A stretch of 64,000 nt of DNA from Verrucomicrobiia bacterium. GTDB taxonomy: Bacteria; Verrucomicrobiota; Verrucomicrobiia; Palsa-1439. Each line of letters opens with the position of its first letter. Within the stretch, counting starts at the first letter, position 1. The notes beneath the pieces are model-generated. The model searched no databases. It saw only the letters and a program-made list of their open reading frames with translations, and was not told where the DNA came from. Below are positions 25,813-35,703 of the stretch, piece by piece. Position numbers and translations under genes: made by a program. The DNA is taken from assembly GCA_022072455.1 (NCBI GenBank), contig JAJVHY010000017.1, forward strand, positions 175,151 to 239,150. The letters are read 5' to 3'.

Positions 25813-27108
25813 CGCCCCCGGCAACTGCCCCGACTTGACCGCCATGGCGGCTCCCAAGCCGGCCGCTTCACCGGTGAAAAAACACGTTGGCTGCACCCGC
25901 AACGACGCGTGTGCGCTCCGGTCACTTGAAATGCACCGGCCGGCCACCAACAAGGCCTCGATCTCCCGCGGCACCAACGCCCGGTAGGGAATCTCGTAAT
26001 AGTCACCGGGCGGCGGTCGATTCGCGCGCTTGAAATCGATCGAGTAGGGCGTCGTCGATCCCGGTGGCGAATCGTGAAAATCCATGAAGAAACACGCTCG
26101 GGCAATCCCATCCGCGAATTTTCGCCCCGTGAGCACGTCATCGCGCGTCAGGACATACTGTCCGGCAATCCGGCGCGACTCCCGCGTTCCCAGCAAGGCC
26201 GGGAAGCGCGCGATATACGCTTTTTCAAATCCCGGCAAATTCTGCCGCGCAAACCGGATCATCTCGAGAGCGGCGCGCTGACATTCCGCGAGCGTCCGGC
26301 TCACCGCCGCCGCGTCGGTCGGATCGACGTTGGCGATTTCCCAGTAGTCAAAATTCATTTTGCCAGTGCGATCATCGAAGGGGAAACATTCGGCCATCGG
26401 CTTGAAGATCCCGGTCGGCGGGTGCAGTAGGCCGGCGGCGACGGCTTGCCGGGCCATCTCACGCAGCACTGCCGGCTCGGGTTTCTGTAACTCGAAGACT
26501 TCGGTTTTCTGACCGCCTAGTACCGGCTTATAGTTCACGTGTTGCACCCGGCCGTCCTGCGGGTCGCCCTTGAAGAACGGTGCGCCCGCACTCGCCGCCA
26601 CATCGGCATCCGCCGTACAATCCACCACCACGCCGGCGCGGAACAACCGCGCGCCGCCTTTCCCGGTCGCGATGACACCAATCACTCGGTTGCCAGCCAA
26701 TTCGGCCGCCGACACGAAGGTGCCGAACCGCAGTTCGACTTTCGCCTCCAGCAACATTTCCATCGCGACCGCCTTGAGCATTTCGCCGTGCAAATGAACC
26801 CGCCCGGCCTTGTCGAGGTCGCGTTCAGGGCGGAATGTTCGATGCGCGTGGCCGATTTGCGCCAAGCGCATCTCCAACTCAATAAAAATCGGCCCGCCCG
26901 GCGAGTCACAACAAAGGTTGGTGTGCGCGCCGGGATTCATGCCACCGACGTTGGTGAGTTGCTCGATCAGCAATGTCCGCGCGCCTGTTCGCCCGGCCGC
27001 GATGGCGGCCGCGATCCCGGCGGGTCCGCCGCCACACACCACTACGTCCCACACGCCGGCCTCGGGAATCGCCGCCGGTGTCCGCTCACGCCACAATCGC
27101 TCAGTCAT
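25756..27108 (-). CDS. FAD-dependent oxidoreductase (FAD_oxidored family)
   Basis: This encodes 450 aa. The N-terminal dinucleotide-binding motif is [28 protein letters not shown] (GxGxxG within residues 24-51). Further family features are GGMNPG, VVDCTADADVAASAGA, TRESRRIAGQYVLT and GRCISSDRSAHASLRV near the C-terminus. There is no signal peptide. Members accompany sugar-catabolic operons in PVC bacteria and Bacteroidetes; the substrate is unknown. It is a paralogue of 53187-54464. Its 3' end overlaps the PEP-CTERM gene by 57 bases in convergent orientation, and its start overlaps the upstream gene's stop. Confidence 0.9.
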   Translation of the reverse strand: MTERLWRERTPAAIPEAGVWDVVVCGGGPAGIAAAIAAGRTGARTLLIEQLTNVGGMNPGAHTNLCCDSPGGPIFIELEMRLAQIGHAHRTFRPERDLDKAGRVHLHGEMLKAVAMEMLLEAKVELRFGTFVSAAELAGNRVIGVIATGKGGARLFRAGVVVDCTADADVAASAGAPFFKGDPQDGRVQHVNYKPVLGGQKTEVFELQKPEPAVLREMARQAVAAGLLHPPTGIFKPMAECFPFDDRTGKMNFDYWEIANVDPTDAAAVSRTLAECQRAALEMIRFARQNLPGFEKAYIARFPALLGTRESRRIAGQYVLTRDDVLTGRKFADGIARACFFMDFHDSPPGSTTPYSIDFKRANRPPPGDYYEIPYRALVPREIEALLVAGRCISSDRSAHASLRVQPTCFFTGEAAGLGAAMAVKSGQLPGALDAGPIRAATLSLQGNQR

Positions 27109-27700
27109 TTGAATGCCTCCGGACTATTGAATTTTGTGCCTGACCGAAAATCCTCCCGCATGGAAGTTCTTGAAATAAAATGGACTCGCCCGGCATCGGA
27201 CAGCGACGGAAAGTGTTTCCGACGGACCAGGCTTTGAGATCTTTGGCGTCATACTCGGCCCACGCGTTGCCAGCACCGAGGCAGAATTGCATGGTCGCGC
27301 CGCCGCCGCCCTTGGCGAGAACAAATCCGTCGCGGCGATTCCCCAGCGCCACGCCGGTTTCACTCGCTGCGCCGGTCACCACGCAATCCCGCACATGCGT
27401 CGAACCTTGCACGGCCAAGTTGCTCGTGGCAATCTGGGTGACCAGCTTCTCAAGCTGGAGATGGACACAATTTTTTCCGCGGAAGCCGACCGGCGGTTTG
27501 TGTCCGTTGATGACCATCAACTCATCTGCGGCCGATAGCGTGAACTTACCGGCGACGAGCGCCTCGCGCGTTGGCCCGGCGTTAAGCTTGGTCGCGACTT
27601 CAAAGCTTAGATTGGTGGCCGATGTGTTGAAAGTAGGCGCGCGGAATGGTTTTAACTTGGCTGGATCCATTTTCTTGCGATTGGGTGTTTTGATTGCCAT
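27101..27700 (-). CDS. Hypothetical protein upstream of FAD oxidoreductase
   Basis: This encodes 199 aa from MAIKTPNRKK; a start at 27724 would precede the predicted transcription start. The composition is ordinary for a beta-rich cytoplasmic protein (ELMVINGHKPPVGFRGKNCVHLQLEKL, STHVRDCVVTGAASETGVAL). The stop overlaps the FAD oxidoreductase start by 8 bases, implying coupling. No ribosome-binding site is obvious and no family was recognised. The overlap and promoter support it, but it could be spurious. Confidence 0.55.
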   Translation of the reverse strand: MAIKTPNRKKMDPAKLKPFRAPTFNTSATNLSFEVATKLNAGPTREALVAGKFTLSAADELMVINGHKPPVGFRGKNCVHLQLEKLVTQIATSNLAVQGSTHVRDCVVTGAASETGVALGNRRDGFVLAKGGGGATMQFCLGAGNAWAEYDAKDLKAWSVGNTFRRCPMPGESILFQELPCGRIFGQAQNSIVRRHSND

Positions 27701-27726
27701 GAAAACGCCGCCAGCACAACACATAA

Positions 27727-27755
27727 ACTATAGATTTAAGAACGAGTTGCGACAA
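27727..27755 (-). promoter_or_regulatory. Divergent promoter for the FAD-oxidoreductase unit
   Basis: On the minus strand, -35 TTGTCG (27755-27750), 17 bases, and -10 TATAGT (27732-27727) point towards the start at 27700. The LacI-type operator at 27793-27806 lies some 40 bases upstream, so the repressor could also affect this promoter. Confidence 0.6.
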
Positions 27756-27786
27756 ATTAAAAAACATAAATTTCGAAATAATGAGC

Positions 27787-27814
27787 TTGAAATCATAGCG
27801 TTGTGATATAGAAT
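27787..27814 (+). promoter_or_regulatory. LacI-type operator/promoter 2
   Basis: The -35 TTGAAA lies at 27787-27792, the operator TCATAGCGTTGTGA (12 of 14 match) at 27793-27806, and the -10 TAGAAT at 27809-27814, with a 16-base spacer as in promoter 1. The left half-site is imperfect, so binding may be weaker. Confidence 0.75.
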
Positions 27815-27846
27815 CTGAACGACTGAGTGGGTGAGAGTATAGCGTT

Positions 27847-30800
27847 ATGACCAAACGTATTCGCCGGATCTGCTGGTACGGTTTTTTAAGGCAGGTGCGC
27901 CCAACACTGAACACTAGAATCGGTTCGACAGTCCTCGGGAGTTTCAGCCCGTTGGCGTTGATCGTCTTGTGGGGGTTGGCGGTTGTGACACCGGCCCCGG
28001 CGGCTAATCTTTATTGGACGAATACCACGTCGAGCGGGATCTATTCGAACTCCGGCAATTGGAATCCCGTATTCGTGCCGGGAGAACAGGCGATTGACGC
28101 AACGATCTTCACCAATGATACCGATTACACCGTTAACTTCACCGCGAACGCGACGTTGGCGACGAATTATTTCAATGGCCATGCGGGTGTGGTCACGCTC
28201 GATATCACCGGCTATACATGGAATTTGACTAACGGCGCCAGCGGTAGCAGCGGCAATGGCGCGTTCTCCGTCGGACGAGATGCCGCGACCACGGCGACGG
28301 TTTATCTGGCCGGCGGTACAGTGGCGGCGACGAATGTCAACAACAATGCCTACGTCATCGTCGGTGGGCAAGGCAAGGGGACGTTCTTTGTGACCAACGG
28401 CACTGTCGTTGCTAACCGAACTCAGCTTGGTAGTACCGCGACGGGAGTTGGGAAACTGGTGCTTAGCGGTGCCGGTGCGTATTACACTAACACGAGTACG
28501 TTCCAGATTGGTGCTGCAGCGGGAAGCACGGGCAACTCGTTGGTCATCTCCAACGGTGCGTCGCTAACCAGCATTGGTGCATTCACGATGGGTAATAGTT
28601 CTGACGGTAACAGTCTCTTGATCACCAACGGAACTCTTACCGCAGTTCAAGCGACTATCGGCAACAACTCTGCTAACAACTCAGCCACATTTCTCGCCGG
28701 CGGTTATTGGAATAGCTCAAGCACGTTCATCATTGGAACCGGCGGGGGAACCAGCAATTCGGTAACGGTGAACGGTGGCGTCATGACCAATAACGGAGCC
28801 AATGTCGGAAGCACCACCAGCAGCGCCGGTGGGTTCAATTCCCTAACCATTACGAATGGTGGGCTCTTTTACACTTCTGGCGGGCTCGTCATCGCCAACT
28901 ATAGTGGCGCCGGAGGCGGGCTTAGCAATTCTGTCAGGGTTCTCGACAACGCCACTCTGAATATGGGCAACCAAGCGCTCAGAATTGGTTATGCGAACTA
29001 TGCAACCGGTAACTATGTCCGCGTGGACGGCGGCGTCTTGACAAACGTTGGCCAGAGTCTCCAGTTTGGCAACGGGTTGTACATTGGTGGTTCTGCGGGT
29101 ACTGCTTTGCCAGGCATCAACGCCTATGGCAATGGCCTGCTCATCGTCAACACTGGCAAGGTCTTCATGGGGTTGGCGAATGGCGCGGCTTGGATTGGTT
29201 TTCAGGCTGGCGCCAACGGCAATTACCTGACCGTTTCCAATGGCGGCCAGTTTCTCGGCGCGGCCAACGTCTATGTCGGTGGCACCAACGCCTACAACAA
29301 CGCCTACAACGTCGGCGGCGGCGTGACCCGCAGCACCGTTTCGAACAATGCCATCAATGTCGGCTACATCAGTGGCGGCAACACCATGACGGTGACCAAC
29401 GCTGATCTCACTAGCAGCACTACCATCATTGGCAACGGCGGGTCCAACAATACTGCCACTGTTTTGGCGGGCGGGATCTGGGAACTCAGAGCCAGTTCGC
29501 TGACCATTGGCAGCGGCGCGGCCACGGGCAATGTCTTGCAGGTCAACGCTGGAGGCGTGGTGACCAACGTGGACACGTTGGCCGTGGGCAGCGGCGGCGG
29601 TGCATGGAGCAACCGTTTCATCATGAGTGGCGCCGCGACCGTGTCGGTGGTCAACCTGGTGGCCACGAACATTGATGGCAACGCGAACTTGGTGACGTTC
29701 AATGGCGGATTGTTGAGCGCGAAGAATATATTCATCACCAACAGCGCGCCGTTCACGGTGGGCGACGGCGCGACGGCGGCAACATTGAACGAGCTGGGCG
29801 GGTTCGTGGATGTCAGCAACGGAATCGTGGTGGCCAACAACGGCACGATTACAGGTGGCGGCACCAATCGCAGCCCGGTTCAGGTGATCAACAACGGCAA
29901 CATTTTCGCGAGCAGTACCACCGCGCACCTGATGTTCACGAACACGTCGGGTGCGGACGTCACCTTTGGCAATGCCGGTACGATTGGCGCAGCGAATGGG
30001 GCCACGTTGAGTTTCCTCGGCCAGACCGGCCCGCAGTTGCTCACCAACTTCGGCACGATCAACCTCCAAGGCGGCACGCTGCTGACCGGGAATCTGACGA
30101 ATCTGACGACCGGCGTCATCACCAACTTTGGCACCATCGCGGGTGGCGTTTACAACCAAGGCGTGATCAAAGCGGCCGGTGGCAATCTGTTACTCGCGGC
30201 CGGCCTGCTCGGCAGCACCAATGCCGGCACGCTCAGCGCCCTGACCGGCGGCAATCTTGTCCTCGGCACCGCCAGCAATCTTGTCGTCAACAACGTCGGC
30301 ACAGTCAACTTGGCCGGCGGCACCTTGATTAGCGGCAACGTGACCAATCTGGCGGGCGGCACGATTCGCGGCTTTGGCACGTTGAGCAACGTCGTCAACC
30401 TCGCCGGCGGGACTGTTTCCAACGGCGCCGGTACGTTGGTCATCCGCTCATTCAGCGCGCAGAACGGCACGGTTTTCATCGGCAACAATGGGACGCTGCA
30501 AATCGGGACCGCCGCGACGGCTGGCGCGTTCAGCAATGCCGGCGTGGTCAGTTTTCTGGGCGGTACGCTCGTGGCCAGTTCCATCACCAACGCCGGCGGC
30601 GCGACGTTCCAGTTGGCGACCGGTGCGCGCGGCACAATCGCCAGTAACGCCACCACCACGGTCACGCCCCGGTTTGTGAATGCCGGCGTCATTGCGCTGG
30701 CGAGTGGCCAGACGTTGACTTTTGCCGGGGTGACGTTGACGAACGCGAGTTCGGGATATCTCGTCGGCAGTGGCGGCTCGTTGGTTTTCAGCAATGGCAG

Positions 30801-33800
30801 CTTTTTCAACCTCAGCACTGCCACCACCAGTTGGCAATTTGGGGGCGGGAGCACGCTGCTGTTCACCAACAACATCAACAGTCTGGGCGCGTTCTACCTC
30901 ACTGCGAACAGCCTGGACAGCGGGACTTCCTCGGTCAGCACTCAGAACAATTTCTTTGTCTCGCAACTGACGTTGGCCGGGGGCTCCCTGACCCTGACTA
31001 ACGGCGCCACCGGCGGTTCGACGGCGCTGTATGTGAAAGACCTGAACATTTCGAATAACGCAACGCTGTACCTGAACGGCATGACCATCTATTTCGCCGG
31101 CAACACCAATTTCGCAACTGGCGTGACCATCAACTATGCCGGCGGGCAGATTCTGAAGTTGCAGACTTCGCAAGTTCTCGCTTGGGACACCAACGGCGGC
31201 ACCAACGACTGGAACATCACTGGCAACTGGGATGGCACGGTTGTTCCCGGAGTTCAGGATGTGGCGCTCCTGACCAACGCTACCGTGGCGACAGGCACGT
31301 TTTTCACGAATGCGGCGGCGACCGTCACCACGTTGGTCATCTCCAACAACAGCACCGCCAAGCAGTCGCTCATTTTGAGCAATGGCAACTTGTCAGTCAG
31401 CGGCAGCACATTGGTCGGGAAAAATGGCATCCTCCAGCTCGGCGCCGGCAGCGCCACCGCCACAATGACGAATCTGACGCTGACGGTGGCGACCGGCGGA
31501 GCCGTGGTGCTTACCAACTCCAGCCTCGCGGCTGCGAATCAGTTGGTTGCCGGCATCCTGAGTAGCGCGCCCGGCAGCACGATCACGATGACCGGGTCCA
31601 GCGGGGCAACGAATCTGCTCGTCGTGACGACCGGAATATTTGCCAACAACGGGTATCTCGCCTCTGCGGGTGCGACCAACATCATCCGCGCCGGATCTGC
31701 CAGCAATGCCGGGACCAACGCGCTGCTCGGCGGCGTGTTGATCTATCAGGACAGCAGCGGTAATCCGTTGCCATTGGTTAACACCGGGCGGATTGTCCTC
31801 AATGGCGGCGAGCTCAATTCCGTCGTGACCAACGCCAGCAGCGGCCTGATCACCGGCAACGCCGGCACACTGAGTGGCGCGCTCATCAACTTGGTCGGGG
31901 GCGTCATCAGCAACCACAACGGATCCTGGGTCTTGAGCGGCGCTTTCGACAACCTCGGCACATTTGTCGTCAATAACAATGGGTTGGTGACCAATACCGG
32001 GCTGGTGGCGATTATCAGCAACGGCACCGCGCAGGTGAACAACGGTCGCTGGGTGGTCCAGAACACCTTGCAGGTGGCCGGGCGACTCAGCGGTGCCAGC
32101 TTGACGGTGACCAATGGCGGCCAACTGACCGCAGGCGGGGCCGTCACCATCGGCACGGGCAGCAACTCGTCTAACAATCTCGCGCAAGTCGTCGGCGGTG
32201 GAGTGACCCCGTCGGTGTGGAATCTGGAAGGCAATGCGTTGACGATCGGTGATGCGGCGAGCAAGACCAATCTCCTCCGAGTGGATGGTTTGGGCGTTGC
32301 CGGCCGGGCGGTGGTCAGTAACGTCGGCGCGTTGGTGCTCGGTGGTTCAGCCACTGCGACCGGCAACCGGCTGATCGTGACGAACGGCGGGGTTTTGTTG
32401 CGCACGACGGGCGTCAGCGGCGACACGGTTATCGGCGGAGCCGGCTCCTCCAGCAATTCCGTTTTGGTGGTCGGCGGCAACAGTGGCGCGACGTCGGTGT
32501 GGAACAATGGGGGCGGCAAGGGGCTGGTGATCGGCAACAATGGGGCCTTTGACAACAGCTTGTTGGTTGATGGCCGGGGTGTGGCGGGCGGTGCCGTGGT
32601 GACGAATTTGACGGCCGCGACGGCGCTTGAAGTCGGGGGAGGGAGCGGGGCCTTCCGGAATCAGTTGATTCTCACCAATGGCGGTCGGCTGTTCACGGCC
32701 GGCAGCAGCGGCCCGATCATCGGCAACACCGGCAACAGCAACACGGCCACGGTCGTCGGCGGCGCCGCCAATTCACAGTGGATTGTGGGCAGTGGTGCGT
32801 TGACGGTAGGCAACGGGGCTGCGACCGGCAACGTGTTGACTGTCCAGAGTGGGGGCACGGTGCTGGCGACCAGCGTGGTGGTTAGCGCGAGCACCACGAG
32901 TCGGAGTAATCAGATCACAGTTGCCGGGGGCAATTTATTGGTCACAAACAGCGGCGGCACCGCCACGCTCGATGTCGGGCGCAGCGGCTTGGGAGTGTTG
33001 ACACTCGACAGCGGGATTCTCTTCGCCAACACCTTGCTCGTCACGAATAATTCCGCGACGACGACGAATTCGTTTTTCAATTTCAATGGCGGCACACTGA
33101 TCACATCCAATCAAACCGTGGCTTCGCGCCTCCTGATTTCCACGAACAGCGTGTTTGACGTTCGCGGCACCTGGAACATGTTGGGCGGAACAAATTTCAT
33201 CGCGCCGACTGTCGGCACGGCCGGCTCGGTGAGTATCGGGAATAACAGCGGCAATGCCGCCGTGTTGGTCGGCTCGAATGTCGTCTGGGATATCGGGCAG
33301 CTCGGTCTCACCATCGGCGGCGGTGCCGCCACGGGTAACACAGTGACGGTCAACGGCGGGATGATCACCAACATCAGCGGGACGCTGACCATCGGTGCCG
33401 GGGTGAACTCCTTCGGCAACCGGCTCACGCTCAGCAACGGAGCCAGCCTCGTTTCGACTTTCCAAGCGTTCCTGGGCGGCAACGGTTCCAGTAACTCATT
33501 CAACGTTGGCGGTGCGGGTGCGGCGAGTTCGGCCGCGTTTGGGCTGATGCGTATCAACGGAACCAACAACACACTCACAATCACCAATGCCGCCATGCTG
33601 ACTGCCGGCGCGTTGGGGATCGGTAACACCAGCGTGAGCACCAGCAATTCACTTCGCGTGCTGGCCGGTGGGACTTGGCAGGTAACCAGCACGCTGACGA
33701 TTGGCAACACCGGCTCGTCCAATAACTGGTTGCTGGTGAATGGCGGAGTCGTGACCAGCGCCACCATCTACGTGGGGAGTTCCACGGCAGGATCGGGTGG

Positions 33801-35703
33801 TTTCAATTCGCTCATCCTCACCAATGGCGGGCAGCTCGACAGCACCGCGCTGATTCTCGCCCAAGGCGCCCAGAGTGGCATCAGCAACAGTGTGAGTGTT
33901 TTGGCCAATTCTTTCTGGAATATGAACAATCAGTCGCTGCGAGTGGGCGATGCGGATTACGCCACCGGCAACTGGGTTCGCGTGGACGGCGGCACCCTCA
34001 CCAACGTGGCGCAAATCGGCGGTAACTCGCTGACAATCGGTGGTTCGATGAACGGCTCCGGCACCAACGCCGCCGGTAACTATCTGCTCGTCGTCAATGG
34101 CGGGAAGCTGGTCGCGAATCTCTTGCAGGCCCCGCAAGTCCGGATCGGTGACCAGTTCGGCGCGACCGGCAATTATCTCTCGATTTCCAACAACGGCCAG
34201 TTCCTCGGCGGCAACATCATCGTCGGGAACACCAACGCCTACGGCAATGCCTACAACGTCGGCGGCAAAGGGGCGGTGAGCTTTGCCTCCAACACGACCA
34301 TCAATGTCGGCATCGTCAGTCGCGACAACCGGCTGACGGTGACCAATGCGAGTTTGTTGAGCGGAGCATCCACCATCGGCAATAATGCCTCCAACAACAC
34401 CGCCACTGTTTTGGCCGGCGGCACCTGGAATCTCCTTGGCAACACTCTCACGGTCGGCAGTGGCGCGGCCACGGGCAATGTATTGCGGATTGGCCGGTCA
34501 GGGCTGGTGTCGAATGTCGCGACAGTCAACATCGCCACCGGCACGGGCGCCAGGTTCAACCGCCTGAGCGTCGAAGGAGGCAAGCTCCACGCCACTGACC
34601 TGCACTTCGGGACGGATGTCGGCAATCAACTGCTGGTCGGCAACCGTGGCACCGCCGAAGTCGTCAACGCTTGGAACAACACGGCGACCGTCACCATGCA
34701 AGGCGGTTCCGTCCACGGTGGGCGAGTCACCAACTCACTCTGGATGAGTGGTTACGGCACGCTTGCGCCCGCGGTCATCAACCAGAGCGGCGCCACGATC
34801 GTGGCCAACAACAGCACGACCGCCTTGACCTTCGACAGCACGCTGGTGAACCAGGTCGGCGGCGTCATCTCGGCCTTCCACGGTCGCGTCAGCGTGGCCG
34901 GCGTCTTCACCAACGCCGGCACCTTGAGCTTCCTCAACAGCGCCGGCACCTTCCACAGCGCCGTCGTCAACCAAGGCGCATGGATCAGCGACCCGACCAC
35001 GTTGACGTTCCACGGAAATTTGTTGGTGGAGACAAATGGGTTCCTGGCCGCCGGTGCGGGCGACGTCTATCGGTTCCGCAGCAACTTCGTCAACATCAGT
35101 ACCCGTCCAAACGACTTCAACACGTTCGGCGCGCAGTTCGTGTTCGATGGCGGAACAAATTTGCTTACGCAAAGTTCGTACACTCAGCAATTCTACGTGG
35201 CCGGCCTGAACCTCGGCGGCTGGCAAAGCACACTCCAGACTTCCAACGAAGAATTCTTCACCACCATGGACGGCACCTTCTCGACCAACTCGTTTCAGTT
35301 CTACGGGCAGGATGCCATTGCCGGCTATTCCAACAACTTTGCCCTCGGTGAATTGACTTTGGGCAATACCGGCACCAACACGACGCTGGTGCTGCTGGAT
35401 TCCTTTGGAACGATCGGCCCCGACGATGGCCAGGTGGCGGGGCTGTATCTGAACAAGCTCACCCTGAATTCCGGCTCCTTGCTGATCATCAGCAACAACG
35501 TTCAAGTCTACTTCCGCAGCACGAACGGTGTCACCGGCGTCTCGTTCGGCACCTTGAACGCCGGCGACAACATCCTCTTGCTCGATGGCGCGTCATTCCA
35601 TCAGTTGATCTTGGTTCCTGAACCAAGCGTCCTCGTTCTTTGGTGCGGCGGAATCTTGACCATCTGGGCCGCGCGCCGCCGGCGGGTCCGCCGGAACCAA
35701 TGA
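27847..35703 (+). CDS. Giant PEP-CTERM beta-solenoid surface protein (2618 aa)
   Basis: This encodes 2618 aa with a long signal peptide (hydrophobic LALIVLWGLAVVTPAPAA, residues about 37-54). Hundreds of short Gly/Asn/Thr/Ser-rich strands follow, with pseudo-repeats such as ATGNxLxVxGG, SNxxTVLAGGTW and LTNGGQL, predicting an extended beta-solenoid like autotransporter passengers. There is almost no Cys. The C-terminus VPEPSVLVLWCGGILTIW plus an Arg cluster is a PEP-CTERM signal (PEP about 2591-2593). The N-terminal module nearly duplicates that of 23464. Likely role: surface adhesion or glycan capture (inference). Its stop overlaps the GH36-like start (ATGA), so it heads the operon reaching 43644. 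Confidence 0.9.
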   Translation: MTKRIRRICWYGFLRQVRPTLNTRIGSTVLGSFSPLALIVLWGLAVVTPAPAANLYWTNTTSSGIYSNSGNWNPVFVPGEQAIDATIFTNDTDYTVNFTANATLATNYFNGHAGVVTLDITGYTWNLTNGASGSSGNGAFSVGRDAATTATVYLAGGTVAATNVNNNAYVIVGGQGKGTFFVTNGTVVANRTQLGSTATGVGKLVLSGAGAYYTNTSTFQIGAAAGSTGNSLVISNGASLTSIGAFTMGNSSDGNSLLITNGTLTAVQATIGNNSANNSATFLAGGYWNSSSTFIIGTGGGTSNSVTVNGGVMTNNGANVGSTTSSAGGFNSLTITNGGLFYTSGGLVIANYSGAGGGLSNSVRVLDNATLNMGNQALRIGYANYATGNYVRVDGGVLTNVGQSLQFGNGLYIGGSAGTALPGINAYGNGLLIVNTGKVFMGLANGAAWIGFQAGANGNYLTVSNGGQFLGAANVYVGGTNAYNNAYNVGGGVTRSTVSNNAINVGYISGGNTMTVTNADLTSSTTIIGNGGSNNTATVLAGGIWELRASSLTIGSGAATGNVLQVNAGGVVTNVDTLAVGSGGGAWSNRFIMSGAATVSVVNLVATNIDGNANLVTFNGGLLSAKNIFITNSAPFTVGDGATAATLNELGGFVDVSNGIVVANNGTITGGGTNRSPVQVINNGNIFASSTTAHLMFTNTSGADVTFGNAGTIGAANGATLSFLGQTGPQLLTNFGTINLQGGTLLTGNLTNLTTGVITNFGTIAGGVYNQGVIKAAGGNLLLAAGLLGSTNAGTLSALTGGNLVLGTASNLVVNNVGTVNLAGGTLISGNVTNLAGGTIRGFGTLSNVVNLAGGTVSNGAGTLVIRSFSAQNGTVFIGNNGTLQIGTAATAGAFSNAGVVSFLGGTLVASSITNAGGATFQLATGARGTIASNATTTVTPRFVNAGVIALASGQTLTFAGVTLTNASSGYLVGSGGSLVFSNGSFFNLSTATTSWQFGGGSTLLFTNNINSLGAFYLTANSLDSGTSSVSTQNNFFVSQLTLAGGSLTLTNGATGGSTALYVKDLNISNNATLYLNGMTIYFAGNTNFATGVTINYAGGQILKLQTSQVLAWDTNGGTNDWNITGNWDGTVVPGVQDVALLTNATVATGTFFTNAAATVTTLVISNNSTAKQSLILSNGNLSVSGSTLVGKNGILQLGAGSATATMTNLTLTVATGGAVVLTNSSLAAANQLVAGILSSAPGSTITMTGSSGATNLLVVTTGIFANNGYLASAGATNIIRAGSASNAGTNALLGGVLIYQDSSGNPLPLVNTGRIVLNGGELNSVVTNASSGLITGNAGTLSGALINLVGGVISNHNGSWVLSGAFDNLGTFVVNNNGLVTNTGLVAIISNGTAQVNNGRWVVQNTLQVAGRLSGASLTVTNGGQLTAGGAVTIGTGSNSSNNLAQVVGGGVTPSVWNLEGNALTIGDAASKTNLLRVDGLGVAGRAVVSNVGALVLGGSATATGNRLIVTNGGVLLRTTGVSGDTVIGGAGSSSNSVLVVGGNSGATSVWNNGGGKGLVIGNNGAFDNSLLVDGRGVAGGAVVTNLTAATALEVGGGSGAFRNQLILTNGGRLFTAGSSGPIIGNTGNSNTATVVGGAANSQWIVGSGALTVGNGAATGNVLTVQSGGTVLATSVVVSASTTSRSNQITVAGGNLLVTNSGGTATLDVGRSGLGVLTLDSGILFANTLLVTNNSATTTNSFFNFNGGTLITSNQTVASRLLISTNSVFDVRGTWNMLGGTNFIAPTVGTAGSVSIGNNSGNAAVLVGSNVVWDIGQLGLTIGGGAATGNTVTVNGGMITNISGTLTIGAGVNSFGNRLTLSNGASLVSTFQAFLGGNGSSNSFNVGGAGAASSAAFGLMRINGTNNTLTITNAAMLTAGALGIGNTSVSTSNSLRVLAGGTWQVTSTLTIGNTGSSNNWLLVNGGVVTSATIYVGSSTAGSGGFNSLILTNGGQLDSTALILAQGAQSGISNSVSVLANSFWNMNNQSLRVGDADYATGNWVRVDGGTLTNVAQIGGNSLTIGGSMNGSGTNAAGNYLLVVNGGKLVANLLQAPQVRIGDQFGATGNYLSISNNGQFLGGNIIVGNTNAYGNAYNVGGKGAVSFASNTTINVGIVSRDNRLTVTNASLLSGASTIGNNASNNTATVLAGGTWNLLGNTLTVGSGAATGNVLRIGRSGLVSNVATVNIATGTGARFNRLSVEGGKLHATDLHFGTDVGNQLLVGNRGTAEVVNAWNNTATVTMQGGSVHGGRVTNSLWMSGYGTLAPAVINQSGATIVANNSTTALTFDSTLVNQVGGVISAFHGRVSVAGVFTNAGTLSFLNSAGTFHSAVVNQGAWISDPTTLTFHGNLLVETNGFLAAGAGDVYRFRSNFVNISTRPNDFNTFGAQFVFDGGTNLLTQSSYTQQFYVAGLNLGGWQSTLQTSNEEFFTTMDGTFSTNSFQFYGQDAIAGYSNNFALGELTLGNTGTNTTLVLLDSFGTIGPDDGQVAGLYLNKLTLNSGSLLIISNNVQVYFRSTNGVTGVSFGTLNAGDNILLLDGASFHQLILVPEPSVLVLWCGGILTIWAARRRRVRRNQ
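28002..28227 (+). repeat. Direct repeat, copy 2 (N-terminal module)
   Basis: This is the counterpart of 23551-23776, with the same reading frame and position after the signal peptide. The similarity fades after the NLTN motif. Confidence 0.8.
29264..29468 (+). repeat. Internal repeat unit, copy 2
   Basis: This matches 24951-25157 in the 782-aa gene (VGGTNAYNNAYNVGGGVTRSTVSN). A related unit occurs at about 34209-34414 of the same gene. Confidence 0.7.

Noticed and set aside
28843..30159. Long minus-strand reading frames opposite the 2618-aa gene
   Set aside because: They are by-products of the repetitive, high-GC solenoid sequence and encode low-information peptides without motifs; the plus strand has signal peptide, repeats and PEP-CTERM.
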